Shown here: positions 31,203 to 38,867 of the stretch, piece by piece | How the letters are laid out: each line of letters begins with the position of its first letter | Numbering within the stretch: position 1 is the first letter of the stretch | Assembly (NCBI GenBank): GCA_003222035.1 | Contig: QHUS01000102.1 | Location: forward strand, 1-38,867 | Origin: Gemmatimonadota bacterium | GTDB taxonomy: Bacteria; Gemmatimonadota; Gemmatimonadetes; Gemmatimonadales; GWC2-71-9 | Length of the DNA stretch: 38,867 bases | Reading direction: 5' to 3' | The notes under the pieces: model-generated | The model's database searches: none | The model's input: the letters and a program-made list of their open reading frames with translations, nothing else | Told to the model about the DNA's origin: nothing | Program-made: the position numbers and the translations under genes

Positions 31203-32197
31203 TTGGCCGCCGCGAGCTCCCCCGCGTCGAGCACGCTTTGCTCCACGATCTTCCCCTCGACCTTCTGGTCGTCCCCCACCACCGAATCGCGCACCGTTCC
31301 TCCCACCACCCGCACGTTCCGACCGAGGATACTGTTGGTCACGGTGCTGTCGGCCACGAAGCTCCCCTGTTCGATCGCAACGTTCGGCCCGACGGTGGCG
31401 TCTCGGATCGTCACCCCGTCCTCGATGTAGACGGGAGGCACAATGGTGCAGCGCTGGCAGGGCCCCGCAGGGGTGCGGGCCCGTCCCGCGTGCTCGAGCA
31501 GGTAGCGGTTGGTCTCGAGCAGCGTGTCCACCTTGCCGCAGTCGTACCAGCCGCGCACCGAGGCCGTGAAGAGCCGCCGGCCGTGGTCGACCATGTACTG
31601 GAAGGCATCGGTGAGATAGAACTCGCCGCCCTTCCCCGGGGGCGATTGCAGCACGTGCGCGATCCCTTCGAACAGCATCTCCCAGTCCCGCACGTATTGC
31701 AGTCCGATGTTTGCGAGCCGCGACACCGGCGTGCTCGGCTTTTCGACGATGCGAGTCATGTAGCCCTTGGCATCCGTCACGATCACGCCGAACCGCTGGT
31801 AGTCCTCCACCTCCTTCGCCCAGATGATTCCGTCGGCATCGAGGGTCTTGGCGATCGACAGGTCGGTGTCGAACAGTGTGTCCACGAAGATGATGAGCAC
31901 CGGTCCGTCGACGTAGGGGCGGGCGAGGTTGATCGCCCCCGCGGTTCCATCGAGCGTCTTCTGCTCGACGAATCGAGCGGGAACGTCGTAGTGCGTCGTA
32001 ATGTACGTCTCGACCACGTCCTTCAGGTGGCCGGTGATGACGATGATCTCGTCGACTTCGAGGCCCGCTCCCCTGACGGCGTCCATGACGTAGTCCATCA
32101 CCGGGCGCCCCGCGACGTGAATCAGCGGTTTCGGAACACGTTTCGTGAGCGGCAGGAGCCGGGTCCCTTTTCCGGCGAGCGGCACGATGACTTTCAC
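31199..32197 (-). CDS. sugar-phosphate nucleotidyltransferase with hexapeptide tail
   Basis: A 332-aa enzyme that activates a sugar 1-phosphate with an NTP for cell-surface polysaccharide synthesis. The N-terminal nucleotidyltransferase domain has VPLAGKGTRLLPLTKRVPKPLIHVAGRP, DGTAGAINLARPYV, VDTLFDTD (metal Asp) and RIVEKPS. The C-terminal 70 residues are a left-handed beta-helix of hexapeptide repeats (VYIEDGVTIRDATVGPNVAIEQGSFVADSTVTNSIL). This layout resembles RfbA/RmlA-like or UDP-sugar pyrophosphorylase-like proteins with an LbH tail; sugar and base are undetermined. The GTG start at 32197 is one base after the cupin stop. Confidence 0.88.
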   Translation of the reverse strand: MKVIVPLAGKGTRLLPLTKRVPKPLIHVAGRPVMDYVMDAVRGAGLEVDEIIVITGHLKDVVETYITTHYDVPARFVEQKTLDGTAGAINLARPYVDGPVLIIFVDTLFDTDLSIAKTLDADGIIWAKEVEDYQRFGVIVTDAKGYMTRIVEKPSTPVSRLANIGLQYVRDWEMLFEGIAHVLQSPPGKGGEFYLTDAFQYMVDHGRRLFTASVRGWYDCGKVDTLLETNRYLLEHAGRARTPAGPCQRCTIVPPVYIEDGVTIRDATVGPNVAIEQGSFVADSTVTNSILGRNVRVVGGTVRDSVVGDDQKVEGKIVEQSVLDAGELAAAK

Positions 32198-32198
32198 G

Positions 32199-32549
32199 TC
32201 ACACCCTTCCGTAGCGGTCTTTGAGTCGGACGACGTCGTCGATCTCGGGGGTCGAGGCTTCGAGCAGATCGCTCGAGACCACTGCCTCGAACTGGTGGAT
32301 CAGCTTGGGATGAATATGGAAAGCCGCCCCCTGCGCCACGCGTTTCTCGATCAGCGTGTCGCCCTGCTGGAGCCGCAGGATGATCTCGCCCGCCAGCACG
32401 TAGATCGATTCGTCCTTCTTGTTGTGGTACTGGAGCGACAGTACGTGCCCGGGCTCGATGTGCAGGATCTTGCCGACATAGCGATCGGTGCGGGCCCAGA
32501 TCAGCTCGTGGCCCCAGGGCTTGTCGACGCGGTAGGGGAGGTCGGTCAT
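32199..32549 (-). CDS. mannose-6-phosphate isomerase-type cupin
   Basis: A 116-aa single-domain cupin resembling the C-terminal part of type II phosphomannose isomerase/GDP-mannose pyrophosphorylase. Seen: VDKPWGHELIWARTDRYVGKILHIEPGHVLSLQYHNKKDESIYVLAGEI (cupin motif 1, HxH-like His, Glu) and AAFHIHPKLIHQFEA (motif 2 His). The order cupin then nucleotidyltransferase, with a one-base gap, mirrors the two halves of bifunctional ManC/PMI enzymes, which hints at a mannose-type sugar pathway. The ATG at 32549 lacks a clear ribosome-binding site. Confidence 0.87.
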   Translation of the reverse strand: MTDLPYRVDKPWGHELIWARTDRYVGKILHIEPGHVLSLQYHNKKDESIYVLAGEIILRLQQGDTLIEKRVAQGAAFHIHPKLIHQFEAVVSSDLLEASTPEIDDVVRLKDRYGRV

Positions 32550-32559
32550 GGGAGACCTG

Positions 32560-32658
32560 AAACGCGGAACGCGGAACTGGGAACGCGGAACAGCAACGCA
32601 CGCTCCGTGGATACGGCGTCCACCTTGCCGTTCCGCGTTCCGCGTTCCGCGTTCCGCC
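32560..32658. repeat. heptamer-based inverted repeat in the ferredoxin/cupin gap
   Basis: The left arm has GCGGAAC units (AACGCGGAACGCGGAAC, then GGGAACGCGGAAC; 32562-32592). The right arm has GTTCCGC units repeated with period 7 (32630-32656). The arms are complementary around a loop of about 37 nt. The 112-bp gap between the ferredoxin stop and the cupin ATG is almost filled by it. Confidence 0.75.
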
Positions 32659-32661
32659 TTC

Positions 32662-33231
32662 TCATGAACCCAGGCTCAGTTTGAGCGACGATGGGGTCGT
32701 CACACACGCGGTCACGCACACCCCGCACCCAACGCAACCTTCGGGCCGCAGCACGGGCCGCCCTCCTTCATCCATGACCAGCGCCCGCTCCCCCACCGGG
32801 CAGGCCCGGGCGCACACGCCGCAGGAGACGCCCTGGAAGGTTATGCAGCGCCCAGTGTCGAGCTCGAGTACGCCCATGTGCACCTCGTCCCACCCCCCCG
32901 CGGGCGGCACCAGGGCGCCCGTCTCGCAGGCGCGGGCGCAGGGCATGTCGGCGCACACGATGCAGGCCTGGATCGCCGGATCGATCATCGGGGTGCCGGC
33001 GGCGAGGCCGGCGCTGGGCGGGGCCTTGATGATCGCGCTCACGGGGCACACCGGGAGGCAGTCGCCGCAGCGGGTGCACGACGCGAGGAAGGCGATCTCA
33101 TCGGCGGCGCCGGGCGGCCTGAAGTAACGCCGCGGCGCGACGCGCTGCTCGGCCCGCGCCGCGACCTCGCGCAGCAGCCGCTCCATTGCCTCGCGGAAGA
33201 AACCTCGCCGATCCCTCGCGCGCGCCTCCAT
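32662..33231 (-). CDS. ferredoxin-type protein with four iron-sulfur motifs (NapF/NapG/MauM-like)
   Basis: A 189-aa electron-transfer protein. Four Cys clusters: CTRCGDCLPVCP, CIVCADMPCARAC, GVSCGVCARACP with an earlier Cys in GRCITF, and CVGCGVCVTAC, consistent with up to four [4Fe-4S] centres as in NapF/NapG/MauM-type ferredoxins. No signal peptide or Tat motif is visible, so cytoplasmic, closer to NapF. No nitrate-reductase genes are nearby and the partner is unknown. The ATG at 33231 overlaps the M1-peptidase stop (TGATG), so it is translated with that gene. Confidence 0.88.
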   Translation of the reverse strand: MEARARDRRGFFREAMERLLREVAARAEQRVAPRRYFRPPGAADEIAFLASCTRCGDCLPVCPVSAIIKAPPSAGLAAGTPMIDPAIQACIVCADMPCARACETGALVPPAGGWDEVHMGVLELDTGRCITFQGVSCGVCARACPVGERALVMDEGGRPVLRPEGCVGCGVCVTACVTTPSSLKLSLGS

Positions 33232-36167
33232 CAGAAGCTCGGACTCACGCTCACCTGCCAGCGAAACGCCACCCGACCCTCGTCACCCGCCTGGGTGTCG
33301 GCGGCGTAGTCCCAGCGGCTCACCACCAGCGGCAGCTCGAAGCGCATGGTCCAGGCCAGGTCCCTGATCTGGTGGCGCGTTACCACACCCACCCCACCAT
33401 CGTACAGCGGCGTATACCAGCGGCCCGCCGTCGCCGCTGGCACCGCCAGCGTGTCCACGATCCCGCCGTCCGCGAACGCCATGAGCGCCACATCCCGCAA
33501 GATACCGTGGTCGTGCGGCCACACAGAGCGGGTCAGCTCCACGTTGGCGGTCAACGCCCAGCGTCCACCCAGGTCATTGCGAAAGCCGCGCAGGTTGCCG
33601 TTGCCCGGCGCATGATAGAAGAAGTCGGGGCGGACGAACAGCGCGCCGGCGCTCCGCAGCAACGGATTGGTGAACGTTTCGTACGGATCGGCCCCAGCGA
33701 CCGGAATACGCCGTTGCGGCACGGGCGGCGACGCTCCGGCGTATGCGCCGCCGAACAGCCGCACGCCGATCCTGGTGCCCAGCGGGAAGGGAGCACGCAC
33801 GCTCGCTTCGCCCGTGAAGCGCCCGAACGCCTCGACGTCGTAGCGGCTGGACGAGGTGTACCCCGGTCCCGGATTCGAGTACACCAGCCCCGCACGCGCC
33901 CCAAGACGTGCCCGCACGACGGCACTGCCCTGCTGGACGGTCGTGGCGATCCAGGGTCCCCCCTCCACCGTACCCGCGTCGTCCCAGAGGCGTCGGTCGA
34001 GGTAGCCGAGGTTCGTCGTGGCCATCCAGAGGGCGTCGAAGCCGGCGTGAGGATCGGCCCCGAATCCCAGGTGTTGGCGCAGCGCGCGGTCCATGGACAG
34101 GAGCACCCCGGCCCGGCCCTCGACGTACCAGCCGGCGACGCTCGTCGTGGCGCGTGGCGTGAGGTGCGCGATCGGGTTGGACCAGCGGCCGTAGAAGCCG
34201 AACCGGTTCTCCGCGTCCGACGCCGTGCCCACGGAGCCAAGGACCAGCCCGCGGTCGTAGCGACCCAGGTAGTTGGTCCGGTTGCGCACCCCGAGGGTCA
34301 CCCCTCCGAAGTCGTTCGACCACACCACCGGCATCCAGGCGCTCACGAGTTTGTCCCGTCGCACGGCTTCGCGGGTCGGGTCGTCGAGGCGATAGGCGAC
34401 GGGTCGCCCGCTCAAGAACGCGTGCTCCCGGTTGTTCAGCATGTTGTAGTCGTGGGTCCTGCCGCGTGGGTCGAGCACGAGGCGCCCGGGCCGTCGGGCC
34501 GTGGTGAACGCCACGACCTCACTCAGCGGCTCACCGGTGGCGCGCGCGTAGATCGTGTCGCGGTCACCGATCTCGACGGGCATCCGGCCGTCGCCCTTCC
34601 GCTCGATGGTCACCGTGGTGTGCCAGTGGCCGTCCGGCAGCTGCCGCCGCGCCACCTTGCGCAGCCGGTAGTCGAACAGGGGCGTGGCGTGCAACCATTC
34701 GCCGAACAGCCATTTCAGATCCTGGCCAGACACGTCCTCGGCCACGCGGCGGAACGCGTCCTCGTCCACGTGCTTCAGCTTCCAGCGGGCGAAATACGCG
34801 CGCAGGATGCGCCGCATCGTCTCGTCACCCACCACGTAACGCAGCTGCTCGTAGAAAAGGTGCGCCTTGGAGTACACCATTTCCTGGTAGACGACGAAGT
34901 CTCGGAAGCGCTCGCTCACCGTGGAGACGGGCTCACTCCAGCGGTCGAGGTCGAGGCCCAGCACATCGGGCTCGGTCGCGTCGTACGACGGCGGTGCCCC
35001 GTGCCGTTCGAAGAACCACCCTTCCTGGAAGTCCGAGAATCCCTCGTCGAGCCACCCTTCGCGCCACTCGTTGTTGGCGAGCTGGCCCATGGTGTACTGG
35101 TGTCCCGACTCGTGCACGATGAGCCCGATGGACGCGCTCCCGTCCATGATCATCATCGGGAACTCCGTGCCGCCGCCCTCGATCCGGTGCACGTTGCTGA
35201 GCTGGGGCCATTGATACTTGCCGAACAGCGAGTCGAGCCACGCGAGGGCCAGCGCAGTGTAGCGGACCGCGATCCCGCCACCCCAGGTGGCCCGGTCATT
35301 GGGCAGATACAGTACACGCACCACGGCGTCGCCGTAGCGCCCCTGCTCGTAGACGTAGTCCGGGTTGAGCGAGAAGGCGAAATGGTGCACCTGCTCGGCG
35401 TGGAAGCGAACACATTTCCGCCCCGGTGCCGTGTCGCGACATCGAGGCGTGGTTCGTGGTGCGCGGTACCAATCGCGCTGATAATCGATCTGTAGCGCGC
35501 GATCGGCCCTGGCTTTTTCCCAGCCCGGATCCCCTTCGACAGGCACTCCCGTCGCGCCGACCACCTGATCCGCGGGCAAGTCGAGCGTGACGTCGTAGGT
35601 GGCGAACTCGCCGTAGAACTCGCCCGCCGGATAGAGCGGGTGGTCTTCCCAGCCGTAGCGGTCGTACACCACGACCTTGGGATACCATTGGGCAAAGTCG
35701 AAGCGCCGGCCCTGCCGCCCCTGGCGGCGTGGGAGGGTCGAGGGGCGTGCCCGCCAGTCGATCTCGACCACGAGCGAGTCACCCGGCGGAAGGGACCGCG
35801 GGAGGGTCCAGTGCGCGATGGTCGAGTCCGGGGCGTACGGATAGTCGGGCCGCCGCTGCTCTCCCATGACGGTGGCGTTCGTGATTCGCTCGAACGCGAA
35901 ATCGGGGTCCTTGAGGTGTTGAAACCGGTCCCGCTGCTCGGCCGAGTCGGCGGCGGCCCAGCGTGATCCGGGGCGGAACGCGTTCAGGTACTGGTGGACG
36001 AAGAACTCGCTCAGGGTGTCGGGCGACCGGTTGACGTAGGTCATGCGGACGTGCCCCGTGAGCACGCCCGACGGTTCGTCGAGCGACGCGGTGATCTGAT
36101 AGGCGACCTGCTGTTGCCAGTAGCCGGTCGTGTCGGACCCGAGCAGATGAAGCAGCAGTGGGAGCAT
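33231..36167 (-). CDS. M1-family metallopeptidase fused to a C-terminal outer-membrane beta-barrel
   Basis: A 978-aa exported protein. After a short hydrophobic N-terminus comes an M1 (gluzincin) peptidase: N-terminal beta domain (residues about 15-290), GGGTEFPMM at 331-339 in place of GAMEN, HESGH at 352-356, and NEWREGWLDEGF with the third zinc ligand Glu375, 18 residues after the second His. Residues about 611-978 are a different module: alternating beta-strands rich in aromatic residues, beginning WMPVVWSNDFGGVTLGVRNR and ending WQVSVSPSF with a terminal Phe, the outer-membrane insertion signal. The peptidase is thus probably displayed by its own barrel. No ribosome-binding site is seen before the ATG at 36167. 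Confidence 0.88.
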   Translation of the reverse strand: MLPLLLHLLGSDTTGYWQQQVAYQITASLDEPSGVLTGHVRMTYVNRSPDTLSEFFVHQYLNAFRPGSRWAAADSAEQRDRFQHLKDPDFAFERITNATVMGEQRRPDYPYAPDSTIAHWTLPRSLPPGDSLVVEIDWRARPSTLPRRQGRQGRRFDFAQWYPKVVVYDRYGWEDHPLYPAGEFYGEFATYDVTLDLPADQVVGATGVPVEGDPGWEKARADRALQIDYQRDWYRAPRTTPRCRDTAPGRKCVRFHAEQVHHFAFSLNPDYVYEQGRYGDAVVRVLYLPNDRATWGGGIAVRYTALALAWLDSLFGKYQWPQLSNVHRIEGGGTEFPMMIMDGSASIGLIVHESGHQYTMGQLANNEWREGWLDEGFSDFQEGWFFERHGAPPSYDATEPDVLGLDLDRWSEPVSTVSERFRDFVVYQEMVYSKAHLFYEQLRYVVGDETMRRILRAYFARWKLKHVDEDAFRRVAEDVSGQDLKWLFGEWLHATPLFDYRLRKVARRQLPDGHWHTTVTIERKGDGRMPVEIGDRDTIYARATGEPLSEVVAFTTARRPGRLVLDPRGRTHDYNMLNNREHAFLSGRPVAYRLDDPTREAVRRDKLVSAWMPVVWSNDFGGVTLGVRNRTNYLGRYDRGLVLGSVGTASDAENRFGFYGRWSNPIAHLTPRATTSVAGWYVEGRAGVLLSMDRALRQHLGFGADPHAGFDALWMATTNLGYLDRRLWDDAGTVEGGPWIATTVQQGSAVVRARLGARAGLVYSNPGPGYTSSSRYDVEAFGRFTGEASVRAPFPLGTRIGVRLFGGAYAGASPPVPQRRIPVAGADPYETFTNPLLRSAGALFVRPDFFYHAPGNGNLRGFRNDLGGRWALTANVELTRSVWPHDHGILRDVALMAFADGGIVDTLAVPAATAGRWYTPLYDGGVGVVTRHQIRDLAWTMRFELPLVVSRWDYAADTQAGDEGRVAFRWQVSVSPSF

Positions 36168-36286
36168 GGAGGGGGAGAAGCTACAGCGGCCCCGGCGTTC
36201 TGGGGAGCCGGGAAGGCTCTCGTCCTTTACCTTATCTGGACTGGGAGGGAGATGGACTAAAACAAAATGAAGGGAGCGAGTGCGCG

Positions 36287-36703
36287 ATGGTGCATGTGAA
36301 CTACCTGGCCGTCCTGGTGGCGGCCGTCGCCGCGTTTGTCCTCGGCTGGCTGTGGTACAGCCCCCTGCTGTTCTTCAAGCCATGGATGCGGCTGCGCGGC
36401 ATGGACCCCGACGCGGCGATGGCCGGCGCGAAAATGCCCGTCGGAAAGCTCGTGATCGAGTTCGTGCGCTGCCTGATCCTCGCCTGCGTGATCGCACGCC
36501 TCGTGGCCCTCCTCGCCGTCGGCAGCTGGATGGGCGCCGTGCACGTGGGCTTCTTCCTGTGGATCGGGTTCCCGGTGGTCATCCTCACGGGCTCGGTCCT
36601 CTGGGAGAACATCCCGTGGAAGGTAGCGGCGATCCATGCGGGCGACTGGCTGGTGAAGATGCTGGTGGTGCCGATCATCGTGGTCCTATGGCAAGCGTCT
36701 TGA
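36287..36703 (+). CDS. DUF1761-like membrane protein
   Basis: A 138-aa inner-membrane protein with four predicted helices (LAVLVAAVAAFVLGWLWYSPLLF, FVRCLILACVIARLVALLAV, VGFFLWIGFPVVILTGSVLW and a C-terminal VKMLVVPIIVVLW). The opening with GWLWYSPLLFFKPWMRLRGM and the FFLWIGF and GSVLWENIPWK blocks match DUF1761 proteins of unknown function. The ATG at 36287 follows AGGGAGCGAG; upstream in-frame reading lacks homology. It is divergent from the peptidase-barrel gene across 119 bp that contains an AT-rich patch near 36265. Confidence 0.8.
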   Translation: MVHVNYLAVLVAAVAAFVLGWLWYSPLLFFKPWMRLRGMDPDAAMAGAKMPVGKLVIEFVRCLILACVIARLVALLAVGSWMGAVHVGFFLWIGFPVVILTGSVLWENIPWKVAAIHAGDWLVKMLVVPIIVVLWQAS

Positions 36704-36743
36704 GCGTCGCGTCCGCCGCTCTGCCGAGTGAAAGGAGAAAGGC

Positions 36744-37073
36744 ATGCGCCTCGCTGTAGCTGTCTTCCTGCTTCTGATCGCGGCGCCGCCGCTCGCGGTT
36801 GCGCAAACGTCTCAATTCGACGGAGAGATCCGGGCGGCGGCGGCCCTCCAGCTCGCCGCACGCTCCGTCCCCGGCAGTCCCGCACCCTCCTACCTCGCCG
36901 GCGACGCCCTTGCACTGCGACGCCGTAGCCAGAAGCAGACCGGCGTCACCTTGATGCTCATCGGCGGTGGAGCCGTGCTCGTGGGCGCGCTCGCCGGGGG
37001 TAGCGGGGGGACCGTGCTGATCGTCGGTGGCGTGGTCTGCGCGGGCTACGGGTTCTATCTCTACACCGAGTGA
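36744..37073 (+). CDS. small exported/membrane protein of unknown function
   Basis: A 109-aa protein with a cleavable signal peptide (MRLAVAVFLLLIAAPPLAVAQT), a short helical mature part (IRAAAALQLAARSV), a basic patch (RRRSQKQ) and a C-terminal Gly-rich membrane hairpin (LMLIGGGAVLVGALAGGSGG then VLIVGGVVCAGYGFYLY). Good AAAGGAG site before the ATG at 36744. It lies 40 bp after the DUF1761-like gene, on the same strand, probably in one transcript. I do not recognise a family. Confidence 0.68.
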   Translation: MRLAVAVFLLLIAAPPLAVAQTSQFDGEIRAAAALQLAARSVPGSPAPSYLAGDALALRRRSQKQTGVTLMLIGGGAVLVGALAGGSGGTVLIVGGVVCAGYGFYLYTE

Positions 37074-37086
37074 CGGCTATCCCAGA

Positions 37087-37100
37087 GGGCACTACTGCCC
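37087..37100. terminator. weak hairpin between convergent genes
   Basis: GGGCA-CTAC-TGCCC lies between the 37073 stop and the convergent barrel stop at 37104. A five-bp stem without U-tract is weak support. Confidence 0.3.
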
Positions 37101-37103
37101 CGT

Positions 37104-38342
37104 TCAGAAGCTGGGCGCGAAGCTCACCTGCCACCGGAACGCGAACCGCGTGCTGCCCTGCGGGTCGTCGGCGGCGAGATTCCAGCGATTCACGGCGAAC
37201 GGCACCTCGAAGCGAATCGTCCACGCGAGCTCCTTGATGCGGTGCTGCGTCACGATCCCGAGGCCCCCGTCGTACAGCGTGGTGTACCAGCGCCCCGGCG
37301 ACGACGACGGCACCGCGACCGTGTCCGCGAGCCCCAGGTCGAGGAACGATTCGAGCGCCACTTCCCGCACGAGACCAGCGCCACGCCGCATGACGGCGCG
37401 CGTGAGCTCGAGATTCACGCCGATCGCCCAGCGCCCGCCGAGGTCGTTGCGAAACCCCCGCAAGTTGGGCCCTCCGGGTGAGTGATAGTAGAATCCCGGC
37501 CGCACCAGCAGCGCGCCACGGCTGTGGAGGAACGGGTTCGGGAACGTCTCGTACGGGTCGGCCCCGGCGATGGGAATCCGCAGCTGCCGCACGGGTCCCG
37601 ACGGACCGACGTACGCGCCGCCGAACACGCGCGCCCCAAACCGCCCCCAGCGTCCGATGGCCGTCCGCACGCTGGTCTCGCCCGTGAGACGGAGGAACCC
37701 CCGGTAGTGATACTGAGACGCCGGCGCGCCGCCCGGCGCGAGGTTCTGGTACACTACGCCTCCCGTCAACCCGACGCCCGCGCGCCACACCGCGTCGCCG
37801 TGCCGCGCAGTGGTGGAGAGCCAGGGGGTGAGGGCGAGTGAGCCGGCATTGTCCCACAGACGCGGATCGAGGTAGCCGAGGTTGGTCGTGGCCATCCACT
37901 GGAGGTCGAGCCCCGACTGGGTCCGGGCGAACGAGAGTTTTGCGCCGGTCCGTCCCTCGATGGACCAGGCCGCAACGCTCGTCGCGACGCGCGGCCACAG
38001 GCCGGAGAGCGGGTTGTTCCAGCGGGCGTACAGGCTGACCGAGCTCGTGGCAGTGCTGCTCGTCGCCGTCGACGCGACGAACAACCCACGCTCCGCGTCG
38101 TCGCGGCACGCGGGCCGCGCCCGCACGCCGACAGTGATCCCCCCGTAGTCGTTCGACCAGAGCACGGGCATGACCGGCGGCTGCAGCCGGTCCTGCGCCC
38201 GGTGAGGTGCGCGTGGTGGCGCCGAGTCGGTTGCCGTCGGACACTGCCCCGGCGGCCGGTGACCTGCTCCCTGAACGAGGAGGTGAAGCGAGAGAGGGAG
38301 GGACAGTCGAGCGACCGTCAGCACGACAGGAAGTGGAACCAT
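37104..38342 (-). CDS. stand-alone outer-membrane barrel, paralogue of the M1-fusion barrel domain
   Basis: A 412-aa protein with a signal peptide (VPLPVVLTVARLSLPLSLHLLVQG) and a 30-residue linker; from residue about 58 it matches the C-terminal 365 residues of the peptidase-barrel gene throughout: MPVLWSNDYGGITVGVR, WMATTNLGYLDPRLWDNAG, RVFGGAYVGPSGP, RIPIAGADPYETFPNPFL, NLRGFRNDLGGRWAIGVNLELTRAV and the end FAFRWQVSFAPSF with terminal Phe. It has no peptidase domain. The ATG at 38342 is used because the signal peptide begins there; no ribosome-binding site is evident. Probably a duplicate of the barrel module with a new export signal; function unknown. Confidence 0.82.
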   Translation of the reverse strand: MVPLPVVLTVARLSLPLSLHLLVQGAGHRPPGQCPTATDSAPPRAPHRAQDRLQPPVMPVLWSNDYGGITVGVRARPACRDDAERGLFVASTATSSTATSSVSLYARWNNPLSGLWPRVATSVAAWSIEGRTGAKLSFARTQSGLDLQWMATTNLGYLDPRLWDNAGSLALTPWLSTTARHGDAVWRAGVGLTGGVVYQNLAPGGAPASQYHYRGFLRLTGETSVRTAIGRWGRFGARVFGGAYVGPSGPVRQLRIPIAGADPYETFPNPFLHSRGALLVRPGFYYHSPGGPNLRGFRNDLGGRWAIGVNLELTRAVMRRGAGLVREVALESFLDLGLADTVAVPSSSPGRWYTTLYDGGLGIVTQHRIKELAWTIRFEVPFAVNRWNLAADDPQGSTRFAFRWQVSFAPSF

Positions 38343-38477
38343 GGTTGCCGTGCCACAGGGCAAACTTCGCGCCGAGCGGCAGCCTGCACGAATCCGATGC
38401 CGCTCGCGCGATTCGGACGCCGCTCCTGCTGCAGTGACTCCACACCTTGGGGCTTCCAACCCCGACAAGGAGTCACA

Positions 38478-38867
38478 ATGCAGCACTATACATCACGGGC
38501 TGCGGCGCTCGTCGTCCTGGCGGCGCTCGCTTGCTCCGAGAATCCTCCCGGTACGCCGCCCGACGAAGGCGCGGCGATCGTTCCTCCTTCCGAAGGGGCG
38601 GCGACGCCGCCCGAGCAGCTGGCGCGATCGCTGGCGCTGGCACTCGGCGACGCCGCGTTCCGGGCGCACGTCAAGGCCGAGCTCGATCGGTCGCCGTTCC
38701 GCGAACACAAGCTCCCGTTCCAGCGCTTCCTCGCGGCGGAGCGCGGGCCGGCGCTGGCCGCCATGGCGCGCGATGCCCAGCGCGCGATTCCGCTCGAGAT
38801 GTACCTCCCGGTCTCGGAGCACCGCCGCGCCTGGACCGGCGGGGCCAACGTCCTCGTGGCGACCGCG
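38478..38867 (+). CDS. lipoprotein of unknown function (runs off the window end)
   Basis: The first 130 codons of a plus-strand gene that is open to the window edge. It has a signal peptide with lipobox LAALAC, then a Pro-rich linker (NPPGTPPDEG), a helical segment (LARSLALALGDAAFRAHVKAELDRSP) and YLPVSEHRRAWTGGANVLVATA at the edge. AAGGAG lies six bases before the ATG at 38478. It is divergent from the barrel gene; the 135-bp gap between them shows no clear promoter to me. No family assigned. Confidence 0.72.
   Translation, partial: MQHYTSRAAALVVLAALACSENPPGTPPDEGAAIVPPSEGAATPPEQLARSLALALGDAAFRAHVKAELDRSPFREHKLPFQRFLAAERGPALAAMARDAQRAIPLEMYLPVSEHRRAWTGGANVLVATA

Noticed and set aside
33186-35495. 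769-codon open frame on the plus strand
   Set aside because: It is antisense to the M1 peptidase-barrel gene, rich in Arg/His/Gly/Pro with no domains; a high-GC shadow.
36958-38445. 495-codon minus-strand frame over the stand-alone barrel
   Set aside because: Arg-rich shadow; the barrel frame matches the peptidase-barrel paralogue throughout.

Overview
The window is very GC-rich, almost fully coding, and carries many GTG/TTG starts and short ATGA/GTGA-type overlaps. The gene content is that of a diderm bacterium: a TolC-type efflux operon, outer-membrane barrels ending in Phe, and at least eight lipobox lipoproteins. Secreted beta-propeller (PD40) proteins, Ig-domain leishmanolysin-like peptidases, TIGR03118 and DUF885 proteins together with ECF-type sigma factors are typical of Gemmatimonadota. 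That assignment is inference from gene content; no rRNA or tRNA gene was recognised.

Layout. (1) 1-6357, minus strand: a tightly packed run read SDR reductase, lipoprotein, NAD-type isocitrate dehydrogenase, zinc-ribbon membrane protein, DUF4139 protein, metallophosphoesterase, then (after a pair of hairpin repeats) a glutaryl-CoA dehydrogenase cut by the window edge. (2) 6358-9522, plus strand: cstA with its small partner ybdD, then a coiled-coil/TM protein and a four-helix membrane protein. The divergent gap before cstA holds overlapping dyads and a promoter that appears to give a leaderless cstA mRNA. (3) 9586-20039: an island of exported proteins. It has a frameshifted leishmanolysin-like peptidase, a sigma factor, two intact and one truncated PD40 lipoproteins in tandem, a protein with six Ig-like repeats plus a beta-propeller, an arylsulfotransferase-like lipoprotein, and a convergent TIGR03118 lipoprotein. 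The sigma gene and the PD40 operon share a near-identical upstream element, so the sigma factor probably drives itself and the lipoproteins. (4) 20153-25981: MFS transporter, DUF885 peptidase and LeuA/homocitrate-synthase-like enzyme in one overlapping operon, then an M20 peptidase and a 1-Cys Bcp peroxiredoxin. (5) 26080-30776: a tetR-tolC-emrA-emrB drug-efflux operon with a perfect 11-bp-arm operator. (6) 30793-33231: a broken DinB-family gene, a sugar nucleotidyltransferase with hexapeptide tail, a cupin, and a four-cluster ferredoxin-type protein. (7) 33231-38867: an M1 peptidase fused to a C-terminal outer-membrane barrel, two small membrane proteins, a stand-alone paralogue of that barrel, and the start of another lipoprotein.

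The most unusual signals are: the duplicated sigma-factor promoter linking regulator and surface lipoproteins; long G10 and C12 tracts in two overlapping exported-protein genes (possible phase variation); the peptidase-barrel fusion with a detached barrel paralogue; and a scatter of short heptamer/palindrome repeats, several lying in frame inside genes. Three genes look damaged (leishmanolysin-like, third PD40 copy, DinB family); assembly error cannot be excluded for the frameshifts.
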